Shown piece after piece: positions 57,046-64,000 of a DNA stretch of 64,000 nucleotides. Source of the DNA: Streptococcus sp. DTU_2020_1001019_1_SI_AUS_MUR_006 (GTDB lineage Bacteria > Bacillota > Bacilli > Lactobacillales > Streptococcaceae). The stretch is taken from NCBI RefSeq assembly GCF_032340315.1, contig NZ_CP135436.1, positions 186,001 through 250,000 of the forward strand, in the 5' to 3' direction. Position numbers and translations under genes: made by a program. Each line of letters begins with the position of its first letter. The stretch's first letter is position 1. Under the pieces are notes generated by a model. It did no database searches. It was not told the DNA's origin and saw nothing but the letters and a program-made list of their open reading frames with translations.

Positions 57046-57945
57046 ATGAAGCAAAAAGTTAGAAAAGCCGTTATCCCTGCTGCAGGACTTGGAACTCGTT
57101 TCCTACCTGCAACTAAAGCTTTGGCCAAAGAAATGTTGCCAATCGTGGATAAACCAACCATCCAGTTTATCGTTGAAGAAGCTCTCAAGTCTGGAATTGA
57201 GGACATTCTTGTCGTAACAGGAAAGTCAAAACGTTCTATCGAAGATCATTTCGACTCAAACTTCGAGTTAGAATATAACCTCAAGGAAAAAGGAAAAACC
57301 GACCTTTTGAAACTAGTTGATGAAACAACTGGTATGCGCCTTCACTTTATCCGTCAAACACACCCACGTGGCCTCGGAGATGCCGTTTTACAAGCCAAAG
57401 CTTTCGTCGGGAACGAACCCTTTGTGGTCATGCTTGGAGATGATCTCATGGATATCACAAATGACAAGGCCGTTCCATTGACCAAGCAACTCATGAATGA
57501 TTATGAGAAGACTCATGCTTCTACTATCGCTGTCATGCCTATCCCACACGAAGAAGTTTCTTCATACGGTGTTATCGCTCCTCAAGGAGAAGGAAATGAC
57601 GGTCTTTACAGTGTTGAAACCTTCGTTGAAAAGCCAGCACCTGAAGATGCACCAAGTGATTTAGCTATTATCGGTCGTTACCTTCTCACACCTGAGATTT
57701 TCAGTATTCTTGAAAATCAAACACCAGGAGCAGGAAATGAAATCCAGCTAACAGATGCTATCGATACCCTCAACAAAACCCAACGAGTATTTGCTCGCGA
57801 GTTTAAAGGCTCACGTTACGATGTTGGAGATAAGTTTGGATTTATGAAGACTTCCATCGAATACGCTCTCAAACATCCACAAGTCAAAGACCACTTGAAG
57901 GACTACTTGATTGATCTTGGAAAAGAACTTTCAGGAGACAAATAA
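57046..57945 (+). CDS. galU: UTP-glucose-1-phosphate uridylyltransferase
   Basis: 299 residues. It makes UDP-glucose, the donor for cell-surface polysaccharide and for the glucosyl transfers of the adhesin locus in this window. The nucleotidyl motif [42 protein letters not shown] and [11 protein letters not shown] are all seen. It starts after GAAAGGAAG and is cotranscribed with gpsA; a terminator follows at 57960. Confidence 0.97.
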   Translation: MKQKVRKAVIPAAGLGTRFLPATKALAKEMLPIVDKPTIQFIVEEALKSGIEDILVVTGKSKRSIEDHFDSNFELEYNLKEKGKTDLLKLVDETTGMRLHFIRQTHPRGLGDAVLQAKAFVGNEPFVVMLGDDLMDITNDKAVPLTKQLMNDYEKTHASTIAVMPIPHEEVSSYGVIAPQGEGNDGLYSVETFVEKPAPEDAPSDLAIIGRYLLTPEIFSILENQTPGAGNEIQLTDAIDTLNKTQRVFAREFKGSRYDVGDKFGFMKTSIEYALKHPQVKDHLKDYLIDLGKELSGDK

Positions 57946-57959
57946 ACAATTTACCAAAC

Positions 57960-57989
57960 AGTCAGATTTAGTTTAAATCTGGCTTTTTT
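57960..57989 (+). terminator. Rho-independent terminator of gpsA-galU
   Basis: AGTCAGATTTA / TAAATCTGGCT stem with TTTTTT, 14 bases after galU. Confidence 0.85.
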
Positions 57990-58063
57990 GATGTCTAAAT
58001 CCCAAGAACCAATCCCTATCTAACCCCCATTCTAAGCCTAATTTCTTGCAAGAGATGCTTTTA

Positions 58064-58072
58064 TGGTATAAT
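58064..58072 (+). promoter_or_regulatory. Promoter of pbp1b (extended -10)
   Basis: TGG-TATAAT at 58064-58072, 20 bases before the pbp1b ATG; TTGCAA at 58046 is a possible but short-spaced -35. Confidence 0.6.
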
Positions 58073-58092
58073 AATAAAGAGTGAGGAATTCT

Positions 58093-60555
58093 ATGAACAA
58101 ACATGTAACAAGAATCAAACAAAAAGGACTGGCCTTACTTCGGTCTCTAAAATTAACAATTTCCAAAAAAAATCCAGATAAAAATAAGAAAGTCAAAACA
58201 AAACTAACCATTTGGACTATTGGGGCCAAGATTTTACTTGGAATAAAAGCAACTTTTAACACACTTTTCATCCTAGCTTTTATTGGCGGTCTCCTCGGGA
58301 CTGGGGTTGTTTTGGGGTATGCTGTTTCTCTCTTTGATCAAGTTAGTGTCCCTCAAACGGAGGATTTGGTTAAACAGGTCAACAATATTTCATCTATTTC
58401 TGAGATTCGCTATGCAGATGGTTCTATGATTGGGGCTATCGAGAGCGATCTTTTGCGAACATCTGTCGCATCCGATGCCATCTCAGAGAATCTCAAGCAA
58501 GCTATCGTTGCAACCGAGGACGAACACTTTGCAGAGCACAATGGTGTCGTTCCTAAAGCTGTCATTCGTGCCAGTCTAGGAAACTTTATCAGCCTTGGTT
58601 CTTCGAGTGGTGGTTCTACCCTAACACAACAGCTCATCAAACAACAAGTAGTTGGTGATACTCCTACGCTTGCTCGTAAAGCTAGTGAAATCGTAGATGC
58701 TCTAGCCCTAGAACGTGCTATGAATAAGGATGAAATCCTGACTACCTATCTAAATGTTGCACCTTTTGGTCGCAATAACAAGGGGCAAAATATCGCAGGT
58801 GCTCAGCAGGCTGCAACTGGGATTTTCGGAGTGGATGCTAGTAAACTAACCATTCCTCAAGCAGCTTTCCTAGCAGGTTTACCACAAAGCCCTATTTCCT
58901 ACTCACCTTATGAGTCTACTGGTGAGATGAAGAGCGAAGAAGATATTGAACTTGGAATCAAGCGCTCAAAAGATGTTCTTTACAATATGTACAGAACTGG
59001 AGTCCTTAGCCAAGAAGATTACGAAACCTATAAAGCATACGATATTAAGAAAGACTTCTTGCCAGCAGAAAATGTCAACGTAACTGCTAAAGGTTTCCTC
59101 TACTTCTCTGCCCTCGATGAAGCGACGAACCTCATGTATGATTATCTAATCAAAAAAGATAACGTTTCTGAACAAGAGCTCAAAAATGAATCTATCCAAA
59201 AATCTTATCATGAATTGGCTGAAAAAGAGATTCAAAATGGCGGTTACCGTATCACAACTACAATCGATAAAGCTATCCATTCTGCCATGCAAGGTGCAGT
59301 TGCAAACTATGGCTACCTTGTCGATGATGATACTGGTCAACCAGAAGTCGGAAATGTCTTGATGGATAACCAAACAGGCGCCATTTTAGGATTTGTCGGT
59401 GGTCGTGATTACCAAAGTAATCAAAACAACCACGCCTTTAACACTAAACGGTCTCCTGCTTCAACTACTAAACCTATCCTAGCCTACAGTATTGCGATTG
59501 ACCAAGGTTTTATGGGAAGTGCAAGCGTCTTATCTAACTATCCAACTAACTTCTCTAACGGAAATCCGATTATGTATGTCAATAGTTCTGGTACTGCCAT
59601 GATGAGTCTGAAAGAAGCTCTGAATTACTCTTGGAATATCCCAGCCTACTGGACCTATCAGTTACTTCTTCAAAAAGGAGTTGATGTCCGTTCCTACATG
59701 GAAAAAATGGGCTACGAGATCCCAGAATACGGCATTGAGAGTCTTCCTATGGGTGGAGGAATCGATGTCACTGTAGCCCAGCATACAAACGGCTACCAAA
59801 CCTTGGCTAACAATGGTGTTTACCATAAGAAATACATGATTTCAAAAATCGAGAAGACCAGCGGCGAGGTTATCTATGAGCACAAAGACGAACCTGTACA
59901 AGTCTACTCTAAAGCAACTGCAACCATTATGCAGAGCTTACTAAGAGATGTGATTTCTTCCCAAGTGACTTCAAGCTTCCAGAGCGATCTTGCTGCAATC
60001 AACCCAAGTTTGGCAGGTGCTGACTGGATTGGTAAAACTGGTACTACCAATGAAGATGGCGATATGTGGCTCATGCTTTCAACTCCAAGATTAACCCTTG
60101 GTGGTTGGCTTGGTCACGATGATAACCGACCACTTGGTAAAGGTGCAGGACACTACCGTAATGCAAAATATATGGCTCATCTGGTAAATGCCATTCAACA
60201 AGCAGCCCCTTCTTCTTGGGGTTCAGAACGTTTCAAACTCGATCCAAGTGTCACTTCATCACAAGTCCTCAAATCAACTGGTCAAAAACCAGGTAAGGTT
60301 ACTATCAATGGTAAAGAGATTAATGTGACTGGTGAAATGGTAACAAGTTACTGGGCTAACCAAAATGGTGCTCCGACTACCACTTATAAATTCGCTATTG
60401 GTGGAAGCGATGCAGACTACCAAAATGCTTGGAACACCATTTTAGGAAGTCTTCCTAAAGCATCTTCTTCCTCATCGAACAATAGCAATAACAATAATAA
60501 TCGTAATAATACTTCTAATAGTAACGGGAACAGAAGCAGCAATCAACGGCGCTAA
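58093..60555 (+). CDS. pbp1b: Penicillin-binding protein 1B (bifunctional class A)
   Basis: 820 residues from the ATG at 58093 (GAGGAATTCT upstream). A class A PBP that polymerises and cross-links peptidoglycan. Cytoplasmic basic N-terminus, one transmembrane helix (about 55-85), then the GT51 glycosyltransferase ([11 protein letters not shown] with catalytic Glu, [12 protein letters not shown]) and the transpeptidase with [11 protein letters not shown] (Ser-x-x-Lys), a YSWNIPAYW Ser-x-Asn-type motif and [12 protein letters not shown]. The C-terminus is Ser/Asn-rich. It strongly resembles pneumococcal PBP1b as I remember it. Nothing is broken. Confidence 0.95.
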   Translation: MNKHVTRIKQKGLALLRSLKLTISKKNPDKNKKVKTKLTIWTIGAKILLGIKATFNTLFILAFIGGLLGTGVVLGYAVSLFDQVSVPQTEDLVKQVNNISSISEIRYADGSMIGAIESDLLRTSVASDAISENLKQAIVATEDEHFAEHNGVVPKAVIRASLGNFISLGSSSGGSTLTQQLIKQQVVGDTPTLARKASEIVDALALERAMNKDEILTTYLNVAPFGRNNKGQNIAGAQQAATGIFGVDASKLTIPQAAFLAGLPQSPISYSPYESTGEMKSEEDIELGIKRSKDVLYNMYRTGVLSQEDYETYKAYDIKKDFLPAENVNVTAKGFLYFSALDEATNLMYDYLIKKDNVSEQELKNESIQKSYHELAEKEIQNGGYRITTTIDKAIHSAMQGAVANYGYLVDDDTGQPEVGNVLMDNQTGAILGFVGGRDYQSNQNNHAFNTKRSPASTTKPILAYSIAIDQGFMGSASVLSNYPTNFSNGNPIMYVNSSGTAMMSLKEALNYSWNIPAYWTYQLLLQKGVDVRSYMEKMGYEIPEYGIESLPMGGGIDVTVAQHTNGYQTLANNGVYHKKYMISKIEKTSGEVIYEHKDEPVQVYSKATATIMQSLLRDVISSQVTSSFQSDLAAINPSLAGADWIGKTGTTNEDGDMWLMLSTPRLTLGGWLGHDDNRPLGKGAGHYRNAKYMAHLVNAIQQAAPSSWGSERFKLDPSVTSSQVLKSTGQKPGKVTINGKEINVTGEMVTSYWANQNGAPTTTYKFAIGGSDADYQNAWNTILGSLPKASSSSSNNSNNNNNRNNTSNSNGNRSSNQRR

Positions 60556-60572
60556 CTAAACAGCACAATCAT

Positions 60573-60634
60573 TGAGAGTGGGAAAGAAAATTTCTGAAAG
60601 AAATGATTTTTCTCCACTCTCTTTTTTCTTTTTT
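60573..60634 (+). terminator. Rho-independent terminator of pbp1b
   Basis: GAGAGTGGGAAAGAAAATTT / AAATGATTTTTCTCCACTCTC form a long stem followed by TTTTTTCTTTTTT. Confidence 0.85.
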
Positions 60635-60644
60635 CATTTCATGG

Positions 60645-60657
60645 TACAATAGCAACA
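60645..60657 (+). promoter_or_regulatory. Promoter placed directly before the EamA start codon
   Basis: TGG-TACAAT at 60642-60650 with the ATG at 60657. Transcription would begin at or next to the start codon, so the message is probably leaderless; there is no ribosome binding site between them. Confidence 0.5.
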
Positions 60658-61568
60658 TGAATAAATATCAAAAGAATATTTTTAAGGGAACCATTTATTC
60701 TCTCCTATCTGGCCTGATCTGGGGGATCTGCGGAATTTTAGGAGAGTACTTTTTTTCACATTATCAAGTATCTTCAGGGTGGATTACTTCTATGCGTCTA
60801 CTCGTCGCTGGTAGTTTCGTAATCGTCTTATCTAGTATAAAACTCCGGTCCCAGCTCTTCGAGATCTGGAAAAATCGAAACAATTACCTGCCTTTTCTGG
60901 CCTATGCTATCTTAGGGATCTTCTCCGTACAATTTTTCTTTTATCTCTGTGTGGAGTACTCCAACGCTACCACTGCCACCATCCTCCAATTTATCAGTCC
61001 TGTCTTTATACTTCTATATAATCGCATCATCTACAAGAAAAAAGCTTCTAAAAAAGCAATTTTCTATGTTTTGACTGCTATGATTGGGGTCTTTTTGATG
61101 GCTACCAAAGGCGATTTGTCTAAGCTATCCATCACTCCTCTTGCTTTACTGACAGGACTTCTCAGTGCCCTAGGTGTCATGTTCAATGTTATCTTACCCC
61201 AACGCTTTGCTAAAAAATACGGTTTTGTGCCAACTGTTGGTTGGGGAATGATTATCGCTGGACTTTTTAGTAATTTTCTCTACCCTGTTTATAAGATTAG
61301 CTTCCAGGTTGATGCCATCAGTATCTGTATTTGTTTGACCATTGCCTTTTTGGGAACTGCCTTTGCCTTTTTCCTATCGATGAAGGCTGTCTCTCTCGTT
61401 TCTCCCTTGGTGGTGTCAGTCGTCAGTGCAAGCGAACCGCTATCCTCTGCTATTCTAAGCGTTCTTTTCCTTGGCATGGTTCTGGATAGTTTCTTGGTAC
61501 TGGCCATGATTTTGATTATCGTTCCTATGGTTTTCTTGTCCATCGAAGAATCTAAATCCAAGAATTAA
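60657..61568 (+). CDS. EamA/DMT-family membrane transporter
   Basis: 303 residues from the ATG at 60657; a longer frame starting at 60603 would lie inside the pbp1b terminator and is less likely. Ten hydrophobic helices in two EamA repeats (GLIWGICGILGEYFF at the start of the first, ALGVMFNVILPQRFA at the second) fit a drug/metabolite transporter. Substrate unknown. It comes before dapH and the deacetylase as in pneumococcus, but has its own promoter and terminator. Confidence 0.85.
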   Translation: MNKYQKNIFKGTIYSLLSGLIWGICGILGEYFFSHYQVSSGWITSMRLLVAGSFVIVLSSIKLRSQLFEIWKNRNNYLPFLAYAILGIFSVQFFFYLCVEYSNATTATILQFISPVFILLYNRIIYKKKASKKAIFYVLTAMIGVFLMATKGDLSKLSITPLALLTGLLSALGVMFNVILPQRFAKKYGFVPTVGWGMIIAGLFSNFLYPVYKISFQVDAISICICLTIAFLGTAFAFFLSMKAVSLVSPLVVSVVSASEPLSSAILSVLFLGMVLDSFLVLAMILIIVPMVFLSIEESKSKN

Positions 61569-61587
61569 ACACCTTCTTTTAACACTT

Positions 61588-61613
61588 AAGGCTTCAAAAT
61601 TGAAGCCTTTTTT
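61588..61613 (+). terminator. Rho-independent terminator of the EamA gene
   Basis: AAGGCTTCA-AAAT-TGAAGCCTT with TTTT after it. A -10 TAGAAT for dapH (61616) follows. Confidence 0.9.
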
Positions 61614-61652
61614 GGTAGAATAGTAAGCATTACAAAGAGTGAGGAGACACCT

Positions 61653-62351
61653 ATGACTGCTACAAAAATGAATGCACAAGAAATTATCCAATTTATCGCA
61701 AATGCTGAGAAAAAGACAAGTGTAAAAGTGACCTTTGAGGGGCAACTTGCTGGAGCTATCCCTGCCTCTGTTATCAAGCTTGGGAATGTTCTTTTTGGAG
61801 ACTGGAAAGATATCGCTCCACTTCTTGAAGGACTTACAGAAAACAAGGACTATGTTGTTGAACAAGATGCTCGCAACTCTGCTGTGCCTCTCCTTGATAA
61901 ACGTGATATCAATGCGCGTATCGAGCCAGGTGCTATCATCCGTGACCAGGTTGAGATTGGCGACAACGCTGTTATCATGATGGGGGCTGTTATCAATATC
62001 GGTGCAGAAATCGGATCTGGCACTATGATTGATATGGGAGCTATCCTTGGTGGACGCGCTATTGTCGGTAAAAATAGCCACGTTGGTGCAGGTGCTGTTC
62101 TTGCAGGCGTTATCGAGCCAGCTAGTGCTGAGCCTGTCCGTGTCGGTGACAATGTTCTCATCGGTGCTAACGCTGTGGTTATCGAAGGTGTTCAAATCGG
62201 TAGCGGTTCTGTTGTTGCAGCAGGAGCCATCGTCACTCAAGATGTTCCAGAAAATGTTGTGGTAGCTGGTGTCCCAGCTCGTGTTATCAAAGAAATCGAT
62301 AGCCAAACCCAACAAAAAACAGCGCTAGAAGATGCGCTTCGCACCTTGTAA
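61653..62351 (+). CDS. dapH: 2,3,4,5-tetrahydropyridine-2,6-dicarboxylate N-acetyltransferase
   Basis: 232 residues, full length. It acetylates tetrahydrodipicolinate in the acetyl branch of lysine/diaminopimelate synthesis. The N-terminal part binds substrate; the rest is a left-handed beta-helix with hexapeptide turns ([51 protein letters not shown]). Starts after GTGAGGAG. It is followed by the deacetylase of the same branch. Confidence 0.96.
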   Translation: MTATKMNAQEIIQFIANAEKKTSVKVTFEGQLAGAIPASVIKLGNVLFGDWKDIAPLLEGLTENKDYVVEQDARNSAVPLLDKRDINARIEPGAIIRDQVEIGDNAVIMMGAVINIGAEIGSGTMIDMGAILGGRAIVGKNSHVGAGAVLAGVIEPASAEPVRVGDNVLIGANAVVIEGVQIGSGSVVAAGAIVTQDVPENVVVAGVPARVIKEIDSQTQQKTALEDALRTL

Positions 62352-62359
62352 TTAGTAAC

Positions 62360-62388
62360 AGAGGCGGAAATATTTCCAGCCTCTTTCT
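62360..62388 (+). terminator. Hairpin between dapH and the deacetylase gene
   Basis: AGAGGC-GGAAAT-ATTTCC-A-GCCTCT with TTTCTC after it. It may be a weak terminator or a processing stem in the two-gene unit. Confidence 0.5.
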
Positions 62389-62412
62389 CGTATCAATAGA
62401 AGGAAATTAGAT

Positions 62413-63543
62413 ATGTTAGATTTAATTCAAACTCGACGCGATCTTCACCAAATTCCCGAGATTGGTTTAGAAGAATTCAAAACTCACGCTTATTTACTCA
62501 ATGTCATTGAAACATTAACAGCTGGTAAGGATTTTGTTCAGATTCGTACCTGGCGAACAGGTATTTTAGTTTACTTGCAAGGAAGTCAGCCAGAACGTAC
62601 CATTGGTTGGCGAACAGACATCGACGGACTCCCAATTGTTGAACAAACAGGCCTTCCTTTTGCCTCTCAACACCAAGACCGTATGCATGCTTGTGGGCAC
62701 GACTTTCACATGACCATTGCCCTTGGAAGTCTCGAACGCGCCTTAGAAAACCAACCAAAAAACAATCTCCTCTTTCTCTTCCAACCTGCGGAAGAAAATG
62801 AGGCAGGCGGTATGCTCATGTATGAAGATGATGCCTTTGGTGACTGGTTGCCTGATCAATTCTATGGACTTCATGTTCGCCCCGACTTAAAAGTTGGACA
62901 AATTGCGACCAATACTCATACACTCTTTGCAGGAACATGTGAAGTTAAGATTCGCTTTAAGGGTAAAGGTGGTCACGCTGCATTTCCACATGAAGCCAAC
63001 GACGCTCTGGTTGCTGCGAGCTATTTTGTGACCCAAGTCCAGTCAGTCGTCAGCCGTAATGTTGATCCTATCGAGGGAGCTGTTGTCACTTTCGGTGTTT
63101 TTCAAGCTGGGACAACCAATAATGTCATAGCTGATACAGCCTTCTTGCATGGAACCATTCGAGCTCTCACACACAGCATGAGCCTCTTGGTTCAAAAACG
63201 TGTCAAAGCTATCGCTGAAGGTGTCGCAGCTGCTTTTGATATGGATGTGGAAGTTGAACTCAAGCAGGGAGGTTATTTACCAGTCGAAAACAACCCTGAA
63301 CTAGCCCGTGAATTGATGACCTTCTTTGATGAAAAAGAGGGAATTGAACTAATCGACATCGAACCTGCCATGACAGGAGAAGACTTTGGTTATCTTCTCT
63401 CCAAGGTTCCTGGTGTCATGTTCTGGCTTGGAATTGATAGTCCCTATGCTCTTCACCATCCACAGATGAGTCCTAAGGAAGAAGCTCTGGCAATTGGAGT
63501 CGAGGCTGTATCAAGCTTTTTAGCCAAGAAAGCTGCGGAGTAA
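62413..63543 (+). CDS. N-acetyldiaminopimelate deacetylase (M20 family)
   Basis: 376 residues. It removes the acetyl group from N-acetyl-LL-diaminopimelate. M20D features: [30 protein letters not shown] (metal-binding His/Asp), [14 protein letters not shown] with the catalytic Glu-Glu, [10 protein letters not shown], and the late [14 protein letters not shown]. The context, directly after dapH, supports this role over other amidohydrolases of the family. Starts after AAGGAAATTAG. Confidence 0.92.
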   Translation: MLDLIQTRRDLHQIPEIGLEEFKTHAYLLNVIETLTAGKDFVQIRTWRTGILVYLQGSQPERTIGWRTDIDGLPIVEQTGLPFASQHQDRMHACGHDFHMTIALGSLERALENQPKNNLLFLFQPAEENEAGGMLMYEDDAFGDWLPDQFYGLHVRPDLKVGQIATNTHTLFAGTCEVKIRFKGKGGHAAFPHEANDALVAASYFVTQVQSVVSRNVDPIEGAVVTFGVFQAGTTNNVIADTAFLHGTIRALTHSMSLLVQKRVKAIAEGVAAAFDMDVEVELKQGGYLPVENNPELARELMTFFDEKEGIELIDIEPAMTGEDFGYLLSKVPGVMFWLGIDSPYALHHPQMSPKEEALAIGVEAVSSFLAKKAAE

Positions 63544-63546
63544 ACT

Positions 63547-64000
63547 ATGAAAAAAAGCTTACGCAAGCAGGTCTTGCAAGAACTCAAATCTCTGTCAACC
63601 GAAGAAAAGGAAGTCATGGACGTTTGGTTGACTGAGCAACTACTTCTACATCCCTTCTACAAGGAAGCAAAAACCATCGCCACTTATCTGTCTTTTCCTC
63701 ATGAATTTCAGACAGCTAGACTCATTGAACAGGCTCAAAAAGATGGGAAGACACTCCTCATTCCCAAAACCTATCCACATGGGAAAATGGACTTTGTTCT
63801 ATATGAACCAGAGAAACTCGAAAGAAATTCTTTTGGACTTTTTGAACCTCAAGGAGATTTCACTATCCTTGAACCCTCTCAGATTGACCTGATTCATGTT
63901 CCTGGTTTGGCTTCCAATCCTTCTGCTTATCGGATTGGCTACGGTGGTGGTTATTATGATCGCTACTTAGAGCATTTCCCAGACCACACCATCAGTACAC
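63547..64000 (+). CDS. 5-formyltetrahydrofolate cyclo-ligase, N-terminal part (window ends)
   Basis: The frame starts at ATG 63547, four bases after the deacetylase stop, and is open for 151 codons to the right edge. MKKSLRKQVLQELKSLSTEE, IATYLSFPHEFQT and the signature PGLASNPSAYRIGYGGGYYDRYL identify 5-FTHF cyclo-ligase (methenyltetrahydrofolate synthetase), which recycles 5-formyl-THF with ATP. Only the C-terminal few residues are missing. Probably cotranscribed with dapH and the deacetylase. Confidence 0.93.
   Translation, partial: MKKSLRKQVLQELKSLSTEEKEVMDVWLTEQLLLHPFYKEAKTIATYLSFPHEFQTARLIEQAQKDGKTLLIPKTYPHGKMDFVLYEPEKLERNSFGLFEPQGDFTILEPSQIDLIHVPGLASNPSAYRIGYGGGYYDRYLEHFPDHTIST

Noticed and set aside
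61455..62315. 286-codon minus-strand frame opposite dapH
   Set aside because: Antisense shadow of dapH, low-complexity Asn/Ser composition and no ribosome site.

Overview
The window looks like a chromosome segment of a Streptococcus mitis-group organism (S. mitis, S. pseudopneumoniae, S. oralis or a close pneumococcal relative; the species cannot be fixed from the sequence alone). Reasons are pneumococcus-like housekeeping genes (pepC, rsuA, ruvB, leuS, gpsA, galU, pbp1b, dapH), AT-rich DNA, extended -10 promoters, a RUP element, SPRITE-like terminator repeats, an IS1381-like element and IS630/ISL3-family insertion sequences.

Layout. 1-570 is the start of a membrane-anchored DUF4230-like gene running off the left edge. 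759-~2200 is an ISL3-family insertion. 2260-4427 holds pepC and rsuA. 4464-44890 is a complete accessory Sec (SecA2/SecY2) island on the minus strand: a 4891-residue serine-rich repeat adhesin (29636-44311), an acetyltransferase and a GT2 (26983-28862), a nest of mobile DNA (24959-26982), six further glycan-modifying genes (15192-24958), then secY2-asp1-asp2-asp3-secA2-gtfA-gtfB-asp4-asp5 (4672-15061). 44886-46437 has a nucleotidyltransferase and ruvB. 46441-50755 is an accessory patch with a Fst-type type I toxin-antitoxin, a recombinase remnant split by an IS1381-like element, a RelBE-type pair, SPRITE-like repeats (one carrying a RUP) and two GNAT genes. 50877-55768 has yjdF with a probable yjdF riboswitch, a BAAT-family thioesterase-like gene, a MarR regulator with two matching palindromic operators, and leuS. 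On the plus strand 56008-64000 has gpsA, galU, pbp1b, an EamA transporter, dapH, an N-acetyldiaminopimelate deacetylase and the start of 5-formyltetrahydrofolate cyclo-ligase.

How it works together. GtfA/GtfB add GlcNAc to Ser/Thr of the adhesin in the cytoplasm; Gtf3, the GT8, GT2 and DUF1792 (GT-D) domains lengthen the glycan; Asp2 and two hexapeptide acetyltransferases may acetylate it; SecA2 with Asp1-3 carries the glycoprotein to SecY2-Asp4-Asp5; sortase anchors it through LPNTG. A striking feature is a roughly 120-residue module, homologous to the C-terminal half of GtfB, repeated seven times across six proteins of the locus, fused to GT8, acetyltransferase and DUF1792 domains. One copy is cut by an in-frame TGA. 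Two closely matching SPRITE-like repeats in the same orientation lie at the two edges of the island. The adhesin's long serine-rich domain is a 24-bp repeat array with recent higher-order duplications, including a 960-bp tandem one.
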